From: Clostridia bacterium | GTDB lineage: Bacteria; Bacillota; Clostridia; Lachnospirales; Lachnospiraceae | Assembly (NCBI GenBank): GCA_003246295.1 | Contig: QKAS01000022.1 | Location: 78,152 to 142,151 of the forward strand | Direction of reading: 5' to 3' | DNA length: 64,000 nt | In this document: one piece after another, positions 46,547 through 53,572 of the stretch | How the letters are laid out: every line of letters starts with the position of its first letter | Numbering within the stretch: position 1 is the stretch's first letter | Program-made: the position numbers and the translations under genes | Notes under the pieces: generated by a model | What the model was told of the DNA's origin: nothing | What the model saw: the letters and a program-made list of their open reading frames with translations, nothing else | The model's database searches: none

Positions 46547-46737
46547 TCAACTTTTTGGATAGGCTACATGTGTAATAAGTGCAGCCATGATAACTGTAAG
46601 CATGCATCTTTTTTTATATCAATGTCCTGATTATTCCAGTTCTCACCGAAAAGAACATCATCATTAAAATGTGCGAACTCCGGTGCAAATGTTCCAAAGG
46701 CATCTCTGCCTGCTGTCTGTATTATCTTTTCTGCCAT
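46547..46737 (-). pseudogene. Carboxymuconolactone decarboxylase family gene, internally deleted
   Basis: From ATG 46737 (ribosome site GGAGG six bases upstream) the frame reads MAEKIIQTAGRDAFG and FAHFNDDVLFGENWNNQD, a good match to the N-terminus of CMD/AhpD-like proteins. It stops at 46564 after 57 codons. A second frame continues with V-I-M-A-A-L-I-T-H-V-A-Y-P, resembling the family C-terminal helix (AVITHxAxYAGWP), and stops at 46547. The middle of the gene, including the catalytic Cys pair, is gone. It is the last member of the MerR-controlled cassette. Confidence 0.75.
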
Positions 46738-46760
46738 AACAATCCTCCAATCTGTTGTAA

Positions 46761-47924
46761 TTAAAGTGACGCTCTGAATATATCAGCAATATCCTTCTGC
46801 ATAAGTGTTGCCCATGCATTTTCAAGACCTTCATTGTCAGCCACGTGCTTAGCCATCTCATCGATGCGGCTTTCATCAATTCCAACCTCCTTAAGATGCA
46901 TAGGAATATTAATAGATTCAAAGAATTTATAAGTAGCATCAATTGCCTGCTCTGCAATAGCAAACTTATCCTGATTAGCATCGATGCCAAATACATTCAC
47001 ACCGTATTTTACAAAACGGTCTACTGTTTTTTCACTGAGGATATGCTTCATCCATCTTGGAGTGATAATTGCAAGCCCTTCACCATGGGTAATGTCATAA
47101 TATGCAGAAAGCGCATGCTCCATGCCGTGACAAGGCCAGCCAGATGGACTATTACCAAGAGAATAAATACCATTGCAACCATATGTACAGTCAAGCATCA
47201 TCTCTGCTCTTGCAGTGTAATCCTCAGGATTTTCAAGGCATTTCTTCGCATTTACCATGAGGCTCTTAAGTCCTGCCTCCATAAATCCATCATTGAGAAG
47301 TGTTGAATCTTCACAGAAATATTGCTCCATAATGTGGTTCATGGCATCCGCACAGCCTGCAGCGGTCTGTTTTTTCGATACAGTAAAGGTATATGTCGGA
47401 TCAAGAAATGAAACCACCGGATAAAGGAGAGAATCCATATATCCTATCTTGTCATTTGTCTCAGTTCTTGAAATAACTCCGCCCGGATCATACTCACTTC
47501 CTGTGGCTGCAAGTGTAATAATATCCACGATTGGAAGTGCAGCCTGTGCCTTTACCTTATAAGAAATCAAGTCCCATGGATCTCCGTCATACTTTGCTCC
47601 GGCTGCAATAGCCTTGGAACAGTCAAGTACACTTCCACCACCCACAGAAAGAATCACATCAACATTATTTTCCTTACAGATTCTCACGCCATCAAGAACA
47701 CTTGGGTCATACTTTGGATTAGGCTGAATGTCAGCAAGCTCATAAATTTCGAAGTCCTTCAAAAGTCCTTTTACTTTGTCATAAAGACCAATCTTCTTGA
47801 TGCTTCCACCACCATAGGTAAGCAGGATCTTTTTTCCGAATCCGCTCATAACTTCTGGAAGACTTTCCACAACATCTTTTCCAAAAATAAGTCTTGTTGG
47901 TGTTTGATAATTAAAGTTTTGCAT
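46761..47924 (-). CDS. Iron-containing alcohol dehydrogenase (YqhD/butanol dehydrogenase-like)
   Basis: This 387-residue protein belongs to the iron-type ADH family. It has the NAD(P)-binding GGGSVLDCSKAIA, metal ligands in DAMNHIMEQYF and HGMEHALSAYYDITHGEGLAI, and the ITLAATGSE segment. It reduces aldehydes to alcohols, probably with NADPH as in YqhD. It follows the monooxygenase-like gene by 14 bases within the MerR cassette, which suggests a role in aldehyde detoxification. A primary fermentation role is an alternative. Confidence 0.92.
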   Translation of the reverse strand: MQNFNYQTPTRLIFGKDVVESLPEVMSGFGKKILLTYGGGSIKKIGLYDKVKGLLKDFEIYELADIQPNPKYDPSVLDGVRICKENNVDVILSVGGGSVLDCSKAIAAGAKYDGDPWDLISYKVKAQAALPIVDIITLAATGSEYDPGGVISRTETNDKIGYMDSLLYPVVSFLDPTYTFTVSKKQTAAGCADAMNHIMEQYFCEDSTLLNDGFMEAGLKSLMVNAKKCLENPEDYTARAEMMLDCTYGCNGIYSLGNSPSGWPCHGMEHALSAYYDITHGEGLAIITPRWMKHILSEKTVDRFVKYGVNVFGIDANQDKFAIAEQAIDATYKFFESINIPMHLKEVGIDESRIDEMAKHVADNEGLENAWATLMQKDIADIFRASL

Positions 47925-47938
47925 GTAATACCCCCTTT

Positions 47939-48265
47939 TTATCTTCTAATAAAATTACTATCTGCTTCGGACATTTCATCTAAAATGTAGCGTTCAACTT
48001 TCATATGAAGATCATATTTTTCCCTAAGATTTGCTATTGTTTCCATCATAGGCGATGCATGATGCACATCAATTGCTTCCTGGCTTTCCCACTTATCAAC
48101 AAGTAACACGGTTTCTGAGTCACTTAAAGGAAGAAAATACTCATACTGCAAGTTGCCTTTTTCCGCACGAATTTTATCCACAGTACCGCTTGCAATCATT
48201 TCTTCTGCAAATGCTTTTGCATTTCCATTTTGTCCTGCGTAATAAATATTTACTGCAATGCTCAT
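47939..48265 (-). CDS. Antibiotic biosynthesis monooxygenase (ABM) family protein, YgiN-like
   Basis: The 108-residue protein has the dimeric alpha-beta barrel of the ABM family: an N-terminal strand (SIAVNIYYAG), FAEEMIASG, then YEYFLPLSDSETVLLVDKWESQEAIDVHH with the typical W and H residues. Related YgiN-type proteins are quinol monooxygenases involved in redox cycling; the catalytic function here is not proven. It lies 23 bases after the aldo-keto reductase gene, inside the MerR-controlled cassette. Confidence 0.85.
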   Translation of the reverse strand: MSIAVNIYYAGQNGNAKAFAEEMIASGTVDKIRAEKGNLQYEYFLPLSDSETVLLVDKWESQEAIDVHHASPMMETIANLREKYDLHMKVERYILDEMSEADSNFIRR

Positions 48266-48288
48266 TGTCGATCCCCCTTCATAATTTT

Positions 48289-49134
48289 TTATAATTTTCC
48301 ACCAAATACCGGAAAGAATCTATGTGCACCATAATCCTTGATATGCTCAATGTTCTTAAGAATCTCCATATCCTCAGCTGATATTTCAAATTCAACGTCA
48401 GCATTACTCTTCATATGCTCTGGATTCGCTGTCTTTGGAAGGGTTATCGTTCCAAGCTGAAGATCATAGCGAATGCAAAGCTGCGGTACTGAAACTCCAT
48501 ATTTCTTTGCAATCTCAGCTATCTTTTCATTCTTAAGGGCTTCTCCATGAGCAACTGGTGAATAAGCTTCCATAACAATGCCCTTATTCTGACAGTACTC
48601 AATCAACTCAAGTGGTGTATTGGAAATATGGCAAAGCACCTGATTTACCATAGGCTTTACTTCTGCTACTTCCCAAAGGTTATCAATATCTTCCTCAAGA
48701 AAATTTGAAACTCCGATTGCACTAATCTTGCCAGCCTTATAAGCATCTGTTAAAGCTCTCCAGGCTTCTCTATTTCCTTCAATATAACGATTCTCAGACT
48801 GATTCACCTCTACCCAAGGCTGAGGGCTGTGAATAATCATCATGTCGATGTAATCAAGTCCAAGCTTCTTTAATGATTCTTCGATACCGTCTGCAGCAGA
48901 CTTATAATCCTTGTGCTCTGCAGCTACTTTTGTAGTAACAAATATCTGGTCTCTGGCAATTCCTGATACTATGACACCTTCACCTACACCGCGCTCATTT
49001 CCATAAGCCTGCGCCGTATCAATGTGTCTATATCCCATCTTGATAGCTGCATCCCTATCATCAATCATCCATGTTCCAAGAGCCAGTTGTGGAACTTCTA
49101 CACCATTTGCCAATCTAACCTTTTTATCAAACAT
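48289..49134 (-). CDS. Aldo/keto reductase (first of two)
   Basis: The 281-residue AKR has the family pattern: Asp and Tyr in DTAQAYGNERGVG, the Lys in VTTKV, and His in MMIIHSPQP, giving the Asp-Tyr-Lys-His tetrad. The late segment (VSVPQLCIRYDLQLG and LPKTANPEHMKSN) binds NADPH. Start ATG 49134 follows AAGGAGG eight bases upstream. AKRs reduce aldehydes and ketones such as methylglyoxal. It is about 45% like its neighbour by eye, suggesting old duplication. A 67-bp repeat unit separates the two. Confidence 0.92.
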   Translation of the reverse strand: MFDKKVRLANGVEVPQLALGTWMIDDRDAAIKMGYRHIDTAQAYGNERGVGEGVIVSGIARDQIFVTTKVAAEHKDYKSAADGIEESLKKLGLDYIDMMIIHSPQPWVEVNQSENRYIEGNREAWRALTDAYKAGKISAIGVSNFLEEDIDNLWEVAEVKPMVNQVLCHISNTPLELIEYCQNKGIVMEAYSPVAHGEALKNEKIAEIAKKYGVSVPQLCIRYDLQLGTITLPKTANPEHMKSNADVEFEISAEDMEILKNIEHIKDYGAHRFFPVFGGKL

Positions 49135-49160
49135 ATAATCTTCCTCCTTACGCCTTTTCA

Positions 49161-49239
49161 CCTCGCTTGTCGGCTCAGTATCCGTTGTTCGTCAAATATC
49201 TGCTCGTGCAAGCACGGCATCTATTTCCCTCGCTTATCG
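49161..49239. repeat. Compact intergenic insert flanked by 12-bp direct repeats
   Basis: CCTCGCTTGTCG (49161-49172) and CCTCGCTTATCG (49228-49239) flank a spacer that is more GC-rich than its surroundings and contains the palindrome CGTGC-AA-GCACG-type hairpin (49205-49216). The right copy supplies the last two codons and stop of the adjacent aldo-keto reductase gene. This looks like a small mobile repeat inserted between the two reductase genes. Confidence 0.5.
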
Positions 49240-50073
49240 CTCAAATTCAGGTTTCCAAGCTGCAAACTGTACAAGCTGTGCATCGGTTCTGTGATAATAT
49301 CTCTCGTTCTTATCAAGCTTTGCAATTTCAGCCATTTCATCACACATAAGTTTAAAATCAAGAATATTAAGGTTGTCTTTGATATGGTCTACATTCATAC
49401 TTCCCGGAATAACAACAAATCCCATCTGCGTATGCCAGCGAAGAATAATCTGAGCAGATGTCTTTCCATACTTCTTTCCCAGCTCAGCAAATAAAGGCTC
49501 TTCAATAAGCGATTTATCTCCATGACCAAGCGGATACCAGCTCATAAGCTTGATATCATATTTATCCAATGTCTTACGAAGCTCTGCCTGTGTAAAATAC
49601 GGATGTGCTTCTACCTGAATAAACTGAGGAACTACATCCCACTTTGTCTGAAGCTTTTCTATGTACTTGCCTTCAAAGTTAGAAATACCTATAGACTTTA
49701 CTTTTCCATCCTTGTATGCCTTCTCAAGCTGTCTGTAACCAGCGAGCCAGTTTCCTGCTGGCTGATGAATGTAGAGAAGATCTACGTAATCTACACCAAG
49801 ACGCTCCAAGGTTTCATCTACAGCATTCTCATTTTTATACTCGGACGGCCATAGTTTTGTTGAAAGAAACACTTCTTTTCTGTCTACACCACTTTCCTTT
49901 ATTCCACGTCCGACAGCACGCTCGTTAACATACGCATTTGCAGTATCTACAAGGCGATACCCCATCTTAAGTGCTTCCCTTACACTGTTTTCTGCATCTG
50001 CAGGTGATAACATAAATGTTCCGATTCCAACTACCGGACATTCAAATTTGTTGTTTAGAATAATATTCACCAT
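49234..50073 (-). CDS. Aldo/keto reductase (second of two)
   Basis: The 279-residue AKR has Asp and Tyr in DTANAYVNERAVG, Lys in STKLWPSEY, and His in LLYIHQPAGNW. The NADPH segment is SAQIILRWHTQMGFVVIPGSMNVDHIKDN. It lies upstream of the other AKR and 16 bases after the acetyltransferase gene. Its C-terminal FER-stop lies in the flanking direct repeat, so the original 3' end may have been altered. The likely role is reduction of toxic carbonyls. Confidence 0.92.
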   Translation of the reverse strand: MVNIILNNKFECPVVGIGTFMLSPADAENSVREALKMGYRLVDTANAYVNERAVGRGIKESGVDRKEVFLSTKLWPSEYKNENAVDETLERLGVDYVDLLYIHQPAGNWLAGYRQLEKAYKDGKVKSIGISNFEGKYIEKLQTKWDVVPQFIQVEAHPYFTQAELRKTLDKYDIKLMSWYPLGHGDKSLIEEPLFAELGKKYGKTSAQIILRWHTQMGFVVIPGSMNVDHIKDNLNILDFKLMCDEMAEIAKLDKNERYYHRTDAQLVQFAAWKPEFER

Positions 50074-50089
50074 GTGTAACCCTCCTTCG

Positions 50090-50674
50090 TCATTCTTTCT
50101 GCTCTTTAGGATCCTGATACTTGATTACCTTAGCTGGCACACCGCCAACAACTGCATAATCAGGCACATCCTTTGTAACAACTGCACCTGCACCAACGAC
50201 TGCATATTCACCAATCGTTACACCTGGACAAATAGTTACATTCATTCCAAGCCAGGCATTTTTCTTTACTAACACCTTGCCGTAGGTATACTTGGTGTGA
50301 CGCTCATTCATATCATGATTGATGGTTGCAATTCTAAGTCCCGGAGCGGACATTGCACCATCTTCAAACTCAATTCCACCTGATGCGGAAAGAATTGCAG
50401 AATGATTGATAAAGACATTCTTTCCAAACTTAACGCGATTTCCAAAATCACAGATAAACGGTGTCAGGATTCTTACATCATCAAGTTTTCTTCCAAAAAG
50501 CTCTTCTAAGTATTCCACATATTTGGGTTCATCCGGCATACATGCATTGGCTTTTGCACAAAGTGTTCTGGCACGCATCATCTCATCTACAGCTTCCATA
50601 AAATATGGCTCCATAACATTTGTAGGTCCGCCCTGATCCATTAGTTCATATACATATCCATTTTTGTAATCCAT
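50090..50674 (-). CDS. Sugar O-acetyltransferase with left-handed beta helix
   Basis: This 194-residue protein has the maltose/galactoside O-acetyltransferase layout: a helical N-terminus (MMRARTLCAKANACMPDE), then hexapeptide repeats (FGNRVKFGKNVFINHSAIL, WLGMNVTICPGVTIGEYAVVGAGAVVTKDVPDYAVVGGVPAK). The catalytic His is in ATINHDM. Such enzymes acetylate sugars using acetyl-CoA. Its place in a redox cassette is odd but similar cassettes with acetyltransferases are common in Clostridia. Confidence 0.88.
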   Translation of the reverse strand: MDYKNGYVYELMDQGGPTNVMEPYFMEAVDEMMRARTLCAKANACMPDEPKYVEYLEELFGRKLDDVRILTPFICDFGNRVKFGKNVFINHSAILSASGGIEFEDGAMSAPGLRIATINHDMNERHTKYTYGKVLVKKNAWLGMNVTICPGVTIGEYAVVGAGAVVTKDVPDYAVVGGVPAKVIKYQDPKEQKE

Positions 50675-50683
50675 AAAAACCTC

Positions 50684-51205
50684 CTACATTAAACCATTAG
50701 ACTTAAGCCAGCCCTCAATCTGAGCATCCGCTCTGTTTACACTGCTTCCATTAAGCGGAAATCCCTTCTTAATGTCTGCGCCTGGACAAAGCTTCTTTAA
50801 ATCTGACTCGCTTGAGCCCATTCCACTTCCTTCATTGGTGCAAAGTGGAAGAATTGTCTTTCCAGAAAAATCAAAAGCATCAAGGAAAGTAAATACAGCC
50901 ATTGGCATGGTTCCCCAGTAATTTGGATAGCCAAGAATCACGGTATCGTATTCATCGATACTTTCCGGAAGAGCTACAAATTCAGGTCTTGCGTTCTGTT
51001 TCTTATGTTCCTTCGCCTGAGCAATACAAGTGTTATAATCCTTCGCATATGGTGTTTTCATCTCCATTTTGAAGATGTCGGCTCCAATCATATCCTTGAT
51101 TTTGCCAGCTACAATCTCCGTATTACCAACTTCTATATATCTCATTGAGCCGCCAAAATAATTTTCATCTGCTCTTGAAAAGAATACCATTAACACATTT
51201 GCCAT
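50684..51205 (-). CDS. Flavodoxin family protein
   Basis: The 173-residue protein opens ANVLMVFFSRADENYFGG, a flavodoxin-like FMN-binding N-terminus (the first strand and phosphate loop), followed by IEVGNTEIVAGKIKDM. The later DTVILGYPNYWGTMPMAV segment binds the isoalloxazine ring. Start ATG 51205 follows GAGGTGG; the longer frame would overlap merR. It may deliver electrons to the other redox enzymes in the cassette. It lies 10 bases after merR. Confidence 0.9.
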   Translation of the reverse strand: MANVLMVFFSRADENYFGGSMRYIEVGNTEIVAGKIKDMIGADIFKMEMKTPYAKDYNTCIAQAKEHKKQNARPEFVALPESIDEYDTVILGYPNYWGTMPMAVFTFLDAFDFSGKTILPLCTNEGSGMGSSESDLKKLCPGADIKKGFPLNGSSVNRADAQIEGWLKSNGLM

Positions 51206-51215
51206 AGTATCCACC

Positions 51216-51611
51216 TCAATCTTTCTTAATATTCTCGGCATCCCACGTAAGGACACCTGTTTTAACTGCTTCTTCGTATCTGGAAATCTTGTAATTGAGT
51301 CTATCCATAGTAGCCTGATACTTATCAAGATTCTTCTGTACTTCTGCGCGAGCATCCATCAAAAGATCTCGTCTTGCTGTAATCGTAGAATCCCCTTCCT
51401 GGAAGAGTTTCACATACTCAATCAGCATTTCGACAGGAACACCAGCACTTCGCATACAGACAGCATTCTCAACCCATTTGATATCCTGTTCAGTATAGTC
51501 ACGAATGCCACCCTTAGTCCTACTCACCTCCGGAATAACACCAACTCGCTCATAATAGCGGAGGGTATCCTGGGTAATATCATATTTTTTACAAACTTCC
51601 TTGATAGTCAT
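51216..51611 (-). CDS. MerR family regulator of the aldehyde/redox cassette
   Basis: The 131-residue protein has an N-terminal MerR helix-turn-helix (TIKEVCKKYDITQDTLRYYERVGVIPE), a wing, and a long dimerisation coiled coil (DLLMDARAEVQKNLDKYQATMDRLNYKISRYEEA). There is a single Cys at residue 7 and another in the DNA-binding domain but no C-terminal metal-binding loop, so it resembles the AdhR-type aldehyde/redox regulators more than metal sensors. It is the first gene behind a 19-bp-spacer promoter. Confidence 0.9.
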   Translation of the reverse strand: MTIKEVCKKYDITQDTLRYYERVGVIPEVSRTKGGIRDYTEQDIKWVENAVCMRSAGVPVEMLIEYVKLFQEGDSTITARRDLLMDARAEVQKNLDKYQATMDRLNYKISRYEEAVKTGVLTWDAENIKKD

Positions 51612-51658
51612 AAGCGATTCTCCTTCAAATCGATTCGTTTTTGGTACCTTGTATCTGC

Positions 51659-51689
51659 ACTATATACCTTGGAGTTAACTCCAAGTCAA
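51659..51689 (-). promoter_or_regulatory. MerR-type promoter with 19-bp spacer and operator
   Basis: TTGACT (51689-51684) and TATAGT (51664-51659) are 19 bases apart on the minus strand. The spacer carries the perfect 18-bp palindrome CTTGGAGTTAACTCCAAG (51668-51685). This overlong spacer with a centred palindrome is the hallmark of MerR-activated promoters, where the regulator untwists the DNA. It drives merR and the cassette downstream. Confidence 0.9.
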
Positions 51690-51719
51690 TACCCTAAATG
51701 AATTTTTTTACAAAAAAAT

Positions 51720-51743
51720 ATCGGATGCCCGAAGACATCCGAT
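51720..51743 (-). terminator. Terminator at the end of the rpe operon
   Basis: A perfect 8-bp stem (ATCGGATG / CATCCGAT) with an 8-base loop is followed by ATTTTTTT on the minus strand. It lies 270 bases after the rpe stop and just before the MerR promoter. Confidence 0.85.
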
Positions 51744-52016
51744 TCCAGTTCATTTCTTTTATATTTTTATACTAACCCGGGTCTCAATATAGCTTGTTAC
51801 AAATGAAATAATATTGATATTTTTTCTTGGTCTCCCAAATATCGAGTACCACGGGAGTACCATTTTTCTATAAATCATAATAATTTATAACAAGTTACAT
51901 GTGAGAACAAATTACCACGAACCCAGTAATATGATATGTGGCTTCATAGAGTTTTATGACTCTTTATGGAGATACATGAAACAGGCGTTCATATAAAAAT
52001 ACCTAATTTCATTCTT
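51744..52016. other. Intergenic stretch between rpe and its terminator
   Basis: No open frame with a ribosome site is seen. The stretch is AT-rich with a small imperfect hairpin near 51946-51963 (AGAGT / ACTCT) and two related TTGTTACA/AACAAGTTACA words. It may be the untranslated tail of the rpe transcript or a remnant of a lost gene. Confidence 0.45.
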
Positions 52017-52691
52017 TTACTTCTTCTCTTCCCATTTCCGGAATAATTCCAAGAAATTTTGTGTGTTTTCAAATGTCTTTTCTTTTTCGAATACTGCTGA
52101 TCCTGCAACGATTACATTTGCACCTGCATCAAGTATCATTTTGGCATTGTCAAGTTTGATACCGCCGTCTACTTCAATATCCACATCCATATTATTCTGA
52201 TTTAGATAGTCACGTAGTTTACGCACTTTTTCTTCGCATTCCGGTATAAACTTCTGTCCACCATAACCTGGATGAACCGTCATAATGAGAATCATATCTG
52301 TAAGATGTAAAAATGGGTATAGTGCTTCAACTGGTGTATCCGGACTAATTGAGAGCCCCGTTTTACATCCAAGCGCCTTAATCTGTGTTAATGTCTCCTC
52401 TACACATTCACTGGCTTCCAGATGAATGGTGATACCGTCTGCACCGCATTTTACAAACTCTTCAATATATCTCTCTGGGTTCACAATCATAAGATGTACA
52501 TCCAGAAATTTTTCTGTGGTATTTCGTACAGCAGATAGAATTGGCATTCCAAAAGAAATGGACGGCACAAAAACACCATCCATCACATCAATATGAATGT
52601 ACTGGGTACCTGCCTGATCTGTCTGTCTGATTTCCTCTCCCAGGTTTAAAAAATCTGCTGCCAGGATAGATGGCGATAGCTTACTTCTCAT
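52017..52691 (-). CDS. rpe: Ribulose-phosphate 3-epimerase
   Basis: The 224-residue TIM-barrel protein has the family pattern SPSILAADFLNLGEE, the metal-binding His/Asp segments (YIHIDVMDGVFVPSISFG), HLMIVNPERYIEEF, VHPGYGGQKFI and VDGGIKLDNA. It interconverts ribulose-5-P and xylulose-5-P in the pentose phosphate pathway. Its start overlaps the rsgA stop by 1 base (TAATG). Confidence 0.97.
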   Translation of the reverse strand: MRSKLSPSILAADFLNLGEEIRQTDQAGTQYIHIDVMDGVFVPSISFGMPILSAVRNTTEKFLDVHLMIVNPERYIEEFVKCGADGITIHLEASECVEETLTQIKALGCKTGLSISPDTPVEALYPFLHLTDMILIMTVHPGYGGQKFIPECEEKVRKLRDYLNQNNMDVDIEVDGGIKLDNAKMILDAGANVIVAGSAVFEKEKTFENTQNFLELFRKWEEKK

Positions 52692-53569
52692 TAATATCTC
52701 CTCTTTTCTCCAAGTTCCTGATAAAGCTGTTTGTAATTATCATATCGCTCCTGACTGATTTCACAACGATTCACCGCATCTTTGATACCGCAAACCGGTT
52801 CGTGAATATGAGAACAACCCTGAAATCTGCACGTCGTCTCAAATGGTATAAATTCAGGATAGTATTGTGCAAGTTCGTCTTTTTCTATCTCATCAAGTGT
52901 TAAAGAACTAAATCCAGGTGTGTCCATAATATAGGTCTCATCTTGAATGGCAATCAACTGCGAATGTCTTGTTGTATGTTTTCCTCTGTCGATTTTTGCG
53001 CTGATTTCACCAGTTTCCATGCAGACTTCCTGCTGAAGACAGTTAATCACTGAGGACTTTCCGACACCACTTGGCCCTGCCAGAACCGATGTTTTACGAT
53101 ATAATTCAGCCGTCAGCTGGTCGATACCTTTTTTACCAGCTGCGCTGGTGATTAGAACTTTGCTTCCGGAATTTTTATAAATTCTGATTAAAGACTCCAT
53201 TTCATCTTTCGAAGCAATATCTTCTTTGTTAAAACATATGATACATGGAATTTTCTGCTTTCTCATCATAATCAAAAAACGATCGAGCAGATTCAGGTTT
53301 GGTAAGGGTTTCATAATCGAAAACACAATGACCGCCTGATCAATATTGGCAACTGCAGGTCTGATGATTTCATTTTTTCTTGGAAAAATCTGTATTATAT
53401 TTCCTGTTACGGCTTCGGAACCGACAAGGTCGAACTCCACATCATCTCCAACCAAAGGTTTTGTACCATCTTTTCTAAAGATGCCTTTGGCTTTGCACTC
53501 AACGACACCCAGTTCCTTATTATGAACATAGTAAAATCCGGCAATCCCTTTAATGATCTTTCCCTGCAT
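52691..53569 (-). CDS. rsgA: Ribosome small subunit-dependent GTPase RsgA
   Basis: The 292-residue protein has an N-terminal OB-fold and a circularly permuted GTPase domain with NKED (G4), GPSGVGKSS (G1) and DTPGF (G3) in that order. A C-terminal zinc motif follows (CRFQGCSHIHEPVCG). RsgA helps mature the 30S subunit. It lies 3 bases after prkC, in the classic Firmicutes arrangement. Confidence 0.97.
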   Translation of the reverse strand: MQGKIIKGIAGFYYVHNKELGVVECKAKGIFRKDGTKPLVGDDVEFDLVGSEAVTGNIIQIFPRKNEIIRPAVANIDQAVIVFSIMKPLPNLNLLDRFLIMMRKQKIPCIICFNKEDIASKDEMESLIRIYKNSGSKVLITSAAGKKGIDQLTAELYRKTSVLAGPSGVGKSSVINCLQQEVCMETGEISAKIDRGKHTTRHSQLIAIQDETYIMDTPGFSSLTLDEIEKDELAQYYPEFIPFETTCRFQGCSHIHEPVCGIKDAVNRCEISQERYDNYKQLYQELGEKRRY

Positions 53570-53572
53570 TTG

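Noticed and set aside
51828..51865. Possible hairpin around CTCCC and GGGAG with GTAC words
   Set aside because: The arms pair imperfectly and no gene or promoter adjoins.
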